From Parvicella tangerina (GTDB lineage Bacteria > Bacteroidota > Bacteroidia > Flavobacteriales_D > Parvicellaceae), in the NCBI RefSeq assembly GCF_907165195.1, contig NZ_OU015584.1:2738978-2802977 (forward strand): a stretch of 64,000 nt of DNA. The letters are read 5' to 3'. Made by a program: the position numbers and the translations under genes. Under the pieces are notes generated by a model, which was not told where the DNA came from, did not search any database, and was given only the letters and a program-made list of their open reading frames with translations. Positions 62,428 through 64,000 of the stretch are shown here, one piece after another (positions within the stretch are counted from its first letter, which is position 1; every line of letters starts with the position of its first letter).

Positions 62428-64000
62428 TACTTACTCAAATAGAGGTTACGTTCAGAGTAGACTTTTCTAAAAAATGGATCTTTCAAGTCTTTGATAAACT
62501 GTATCGCTTCACCTGTTGATTTCATCTCAGGACCTAATTCTTTGTTAACATTTGGAAACTTGTTAAATGAGAAAACGGGTATTTTTATTGCATAGCCCTC
62601 CTTAACAGGTTTGAAATCAAAATCAGTCACCTTCTTGTCTCCAAGCATAACTTTTGTAGCATAATTCACATAAGGTTCTTGATAGGCTTTCGCAATAAAT
62701 GGAACCGTTCTTGACGCTCTTGGGTTGGCCTCAATGATGTAAACAATATCATCCTTTATCGCAAACTGAATGTTGATTAATCCAACTGTTTCTAAAGCAA
62801 CCGCTATTTTCTTTGTATGCTCTTCAATCTGAGTGATTATGAAGTCTCCAAGGTTATACGGAGGAAGAACAGCATAGGAGTCCCCAGAGTGGATACCCGC
62901 AGGTTCAATGTGCTGCATAATCCCAATAATGTAAACATTTTCTCCATCACATATCGCATCAGCCTCAGCCTCAATAGCACCTCCTAAGAACTGATCCAGA
63001 AGAATCTTGTTGTCTGGCATATCACGCAAAATATCAACCACATGATGCTCAAGTTCTTCCTCATTAATTACAATTTTCATCTTTTGTCCTCCTAACACAT
63101 AAGAAGGTCGCACTAATAAAGGGAATGATAACTCTTTAGACAATTCAATAGCTTGTTCAGCGCTTTCAACAACTCCAAACTTTGGATAAGGAATTTCTAG
63201 TTTTTTCAACATCTTCGAGAAGCTTCCTCTATCTTCAGCTAAATCTAATGCTTCATAACTAGTTCCTAGTATTTTCACTCCATATCTTTCTAACTTCTCA
63301 GCTAATTTCAGAGCCGTTTGCCCTCCCAATTGAACGATAACTCCAACAGGTTTTTCATGAAGTATAATATCGTAGATATGCTCCCAAAAGACAGGTTCAA
63401 AATACAACTTATCAGCTGTATCAAAATCAGTTGAAACCGTTTCGGGATTACAATTAATCATAATGGTTTCATATCCGCACTCCTTGGCTGCTAGGACACC
63501 ATGCACACAGGAATAATCAAATTCAATTCCTTGTCCTATCCGATTCGGACCTGACCCTAACACAACAACCTTGGGTTTTTCAGTAACTGTCGACTCATTC
63601 TCAGACTCAAAAGTTGAATAATAGTATGGAGTTTCGGCTTTAAATTCCGCAGCACAGGTATCAACGAGTTTAAAAACCCTTTTGATACCTAGATCATTCC
63701 GTTTCTTAAAAACTTCACTCTCTAAACATCTAAGTAAGTGTGCAATTTGTCTATCTGCATACCCTTTCTGTTTCGCTTCAAATAATAACTCTTTGGGAAT
63801 ATCATCGATTCGATACTTTTCAATACTTCTTTCTAAATTGATCAAATCCTCAATTTCCCTCAAAAACCATTCATCTATTCTAGTTTTCTCACGAATGGTT
63901 TTAAATGGTATCCCAAGTTTTATTGCATCGTAGATATGAAATAACCTATTCCAGCTAGGATTACCAAGGCTCTGGAGTATCTCATCCTGATTTCTCAACT
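62427..64000 (-). CDS. carB: Carbamoyl-phosphate synthase large subunit (5' end outside window)
   Basis: C-terminal part (about 523 residues) of the ATP-grasp subunit making carbamoyl phosphate for pyrimidines and arginine. Visible are the end of the oligomerisation domain (LRCLESEVFKKRNDLGIKRV), the start of the second half (VVVLGSGPNRIGQGIEFDYS, CNPETVSTDFDTADKLYFEP), and its ATP-grasp (LLVRPSYVLGGQKMKIVIN, FAIKDDIVYIIEANPRASRT). The protein stops 30 residues after KSTGEAIQ, so the C-terminal MGS-like allosteric domain of the E. coli enzyme is absent, which I believe is common in this group. The frame is open to the window edge and the true start lies beyond it. Confidence 0.95.
   Translation of the reverse strand, partial: LRNQDEILQSLGNPSWNRLFHIYDAIKLGIPFKTIREKTRIDEWFLREIEDLINLERSIEKYRIDDIPKELLFEAKQKGYADRQIAHLLRCLESEVFKKRNDLGIKRVFKLVDTCAAEFKAETPYYYSTFESENESTVTEKPKVVVLGSGPNRIGQGIEFDYSCVHGVLAAKECGYETIMINCNPETVSTDFDTADKLYFEPVFWEHIYDIILHEKPVGVIVQLGGQTALKLAEKLERYGVKILGTSYEALDLAEDRGSFSKMLKKLEIPYPKFGVVESAEQAIELSKELSFPLLVRPSYVLGGQKMKIVINEEELEHHVVDILRDMPDNKILLDQFLGGAIEAEADAICDGENVYIIGIMQHIEPAGIHSGDSYAVLPPYNLGDFIITQIEEHTKKIAVALETVGLINIQFAIKDDIVYIIEANPRASRTVPFIAKAYQEPYVNYATKVMLGDKKVTDFDFKPVKEGYAIKIPVFSFNKFPNVNKELGPEMKSTGEAIQFIKDLKDPFFRKVYSERNLYLSK

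Noticed and set aside
1-64000. tRNA, rRNA, insertion sequences, prophage or attachment sites
   Set aside because: No sequence resembling a tRNA, rRNA segment, transposase, integrase or flanking direct repeat was noticed on either strand by eye; a dedicated scan was not possible.

Overview
The window looks like chromosome of a member of the Bacteroidota, most likely the Flavobacteriia. The evidence is a porP-gldK-gldL-gldM-gldN type IX secretion (T9SS) / gliding cluster, proteins with T9SS type A and type B C-terminal sorting domains, SprB-type repeats, Bacteroidota-type promoter boxes (TAnnTTTG with an upstream TTTG/TTG), low GC content, and the BT_3928 and DUF1599 families. No tRNA, rRNA, CRISPR array, insertion sequence, phage gene or attachment site was seen. 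Gene density is high and no gene-free stretch exceeds about 300 bases.

Layout. 1-5770 (minus): PorP/SprF-like protein, gldK, gldL, gldM and the 5' part of gldN. 5975-7449 (plus): a TetR regulator overlapping a secreted EEP/sphingomyelinase-like phosphodiesterase. 7515-12789 (minus): pnp, rpsO with its own terminator, a tRNA-queuosine mannosyltransferase-like GT4 enzyme, and a biotin carboxylase. 12858-30229 (minus): a long tightly spaced run, in transcription order DUF1599, a BT_3928-type DoxX/thioredoxin protein, an ABC permease, tpiA, prmA, a 1475-residue secreted beta-rich protein, plsY, a giant ~2400-residue TPR/PD40/coiled-coil/SPOR-like envelope protein, and a small Cys-containing secreted protein. 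30256-34874 (plus): folP, an ABC-F ATPase, a TauE/SafE transporter and an M42 peptidase. 34915-37312 (minus): an L,D-transpeptidase and an Omp85-family protein. 37510-43685 (plus): two tiny lipoproteins sharing a CPAY motif, a putative outer-membrane protein, lipA, a VPS10/BNR-type T9SS cargo protein and gap. 43688-47527 (minus): lpxH and an M1 peptidase. 47616-49115 (plus): a beta-barrel protein, ridA and a small membrane protein. 49112-52591 (minus): an M16 peptidase pair (one active, one lacking the zinc motif) and a nitronate monooxygenase-like enzyme. 52747-58022 (plus): two tandem DUF6089-like genes, the first interrupted by one in-frame TGA, then a T9SS type B adhesin-like protein. 58037-64000 (minus): the 3' part of carB, a small membrane protein, a YfhO-family protein and a GT4 glycosyltransferase.

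How it fits together. Much of the window concerns the cell envelope: T9SS motor and outer-membrane ring, at least two T9SS cargos, peptidoglycan enzymes and anchors (L,D-transpeptidase, SPOR-like domains), outer-membrane assembly (Omp85), lipid steps (plsY, lpxH, biotin carboxylase) and glycan transfer (YfhO, GT4). The rest is housekeeping. The least explained part is the prmA / 1475-residue protein / plsY / giant SPOR-like protein / 134-residue protein run. There the giant gene has a clear signal-peptide reading frame upstream of its first standard start codon but no ATG, GTG or TTG to begin it.
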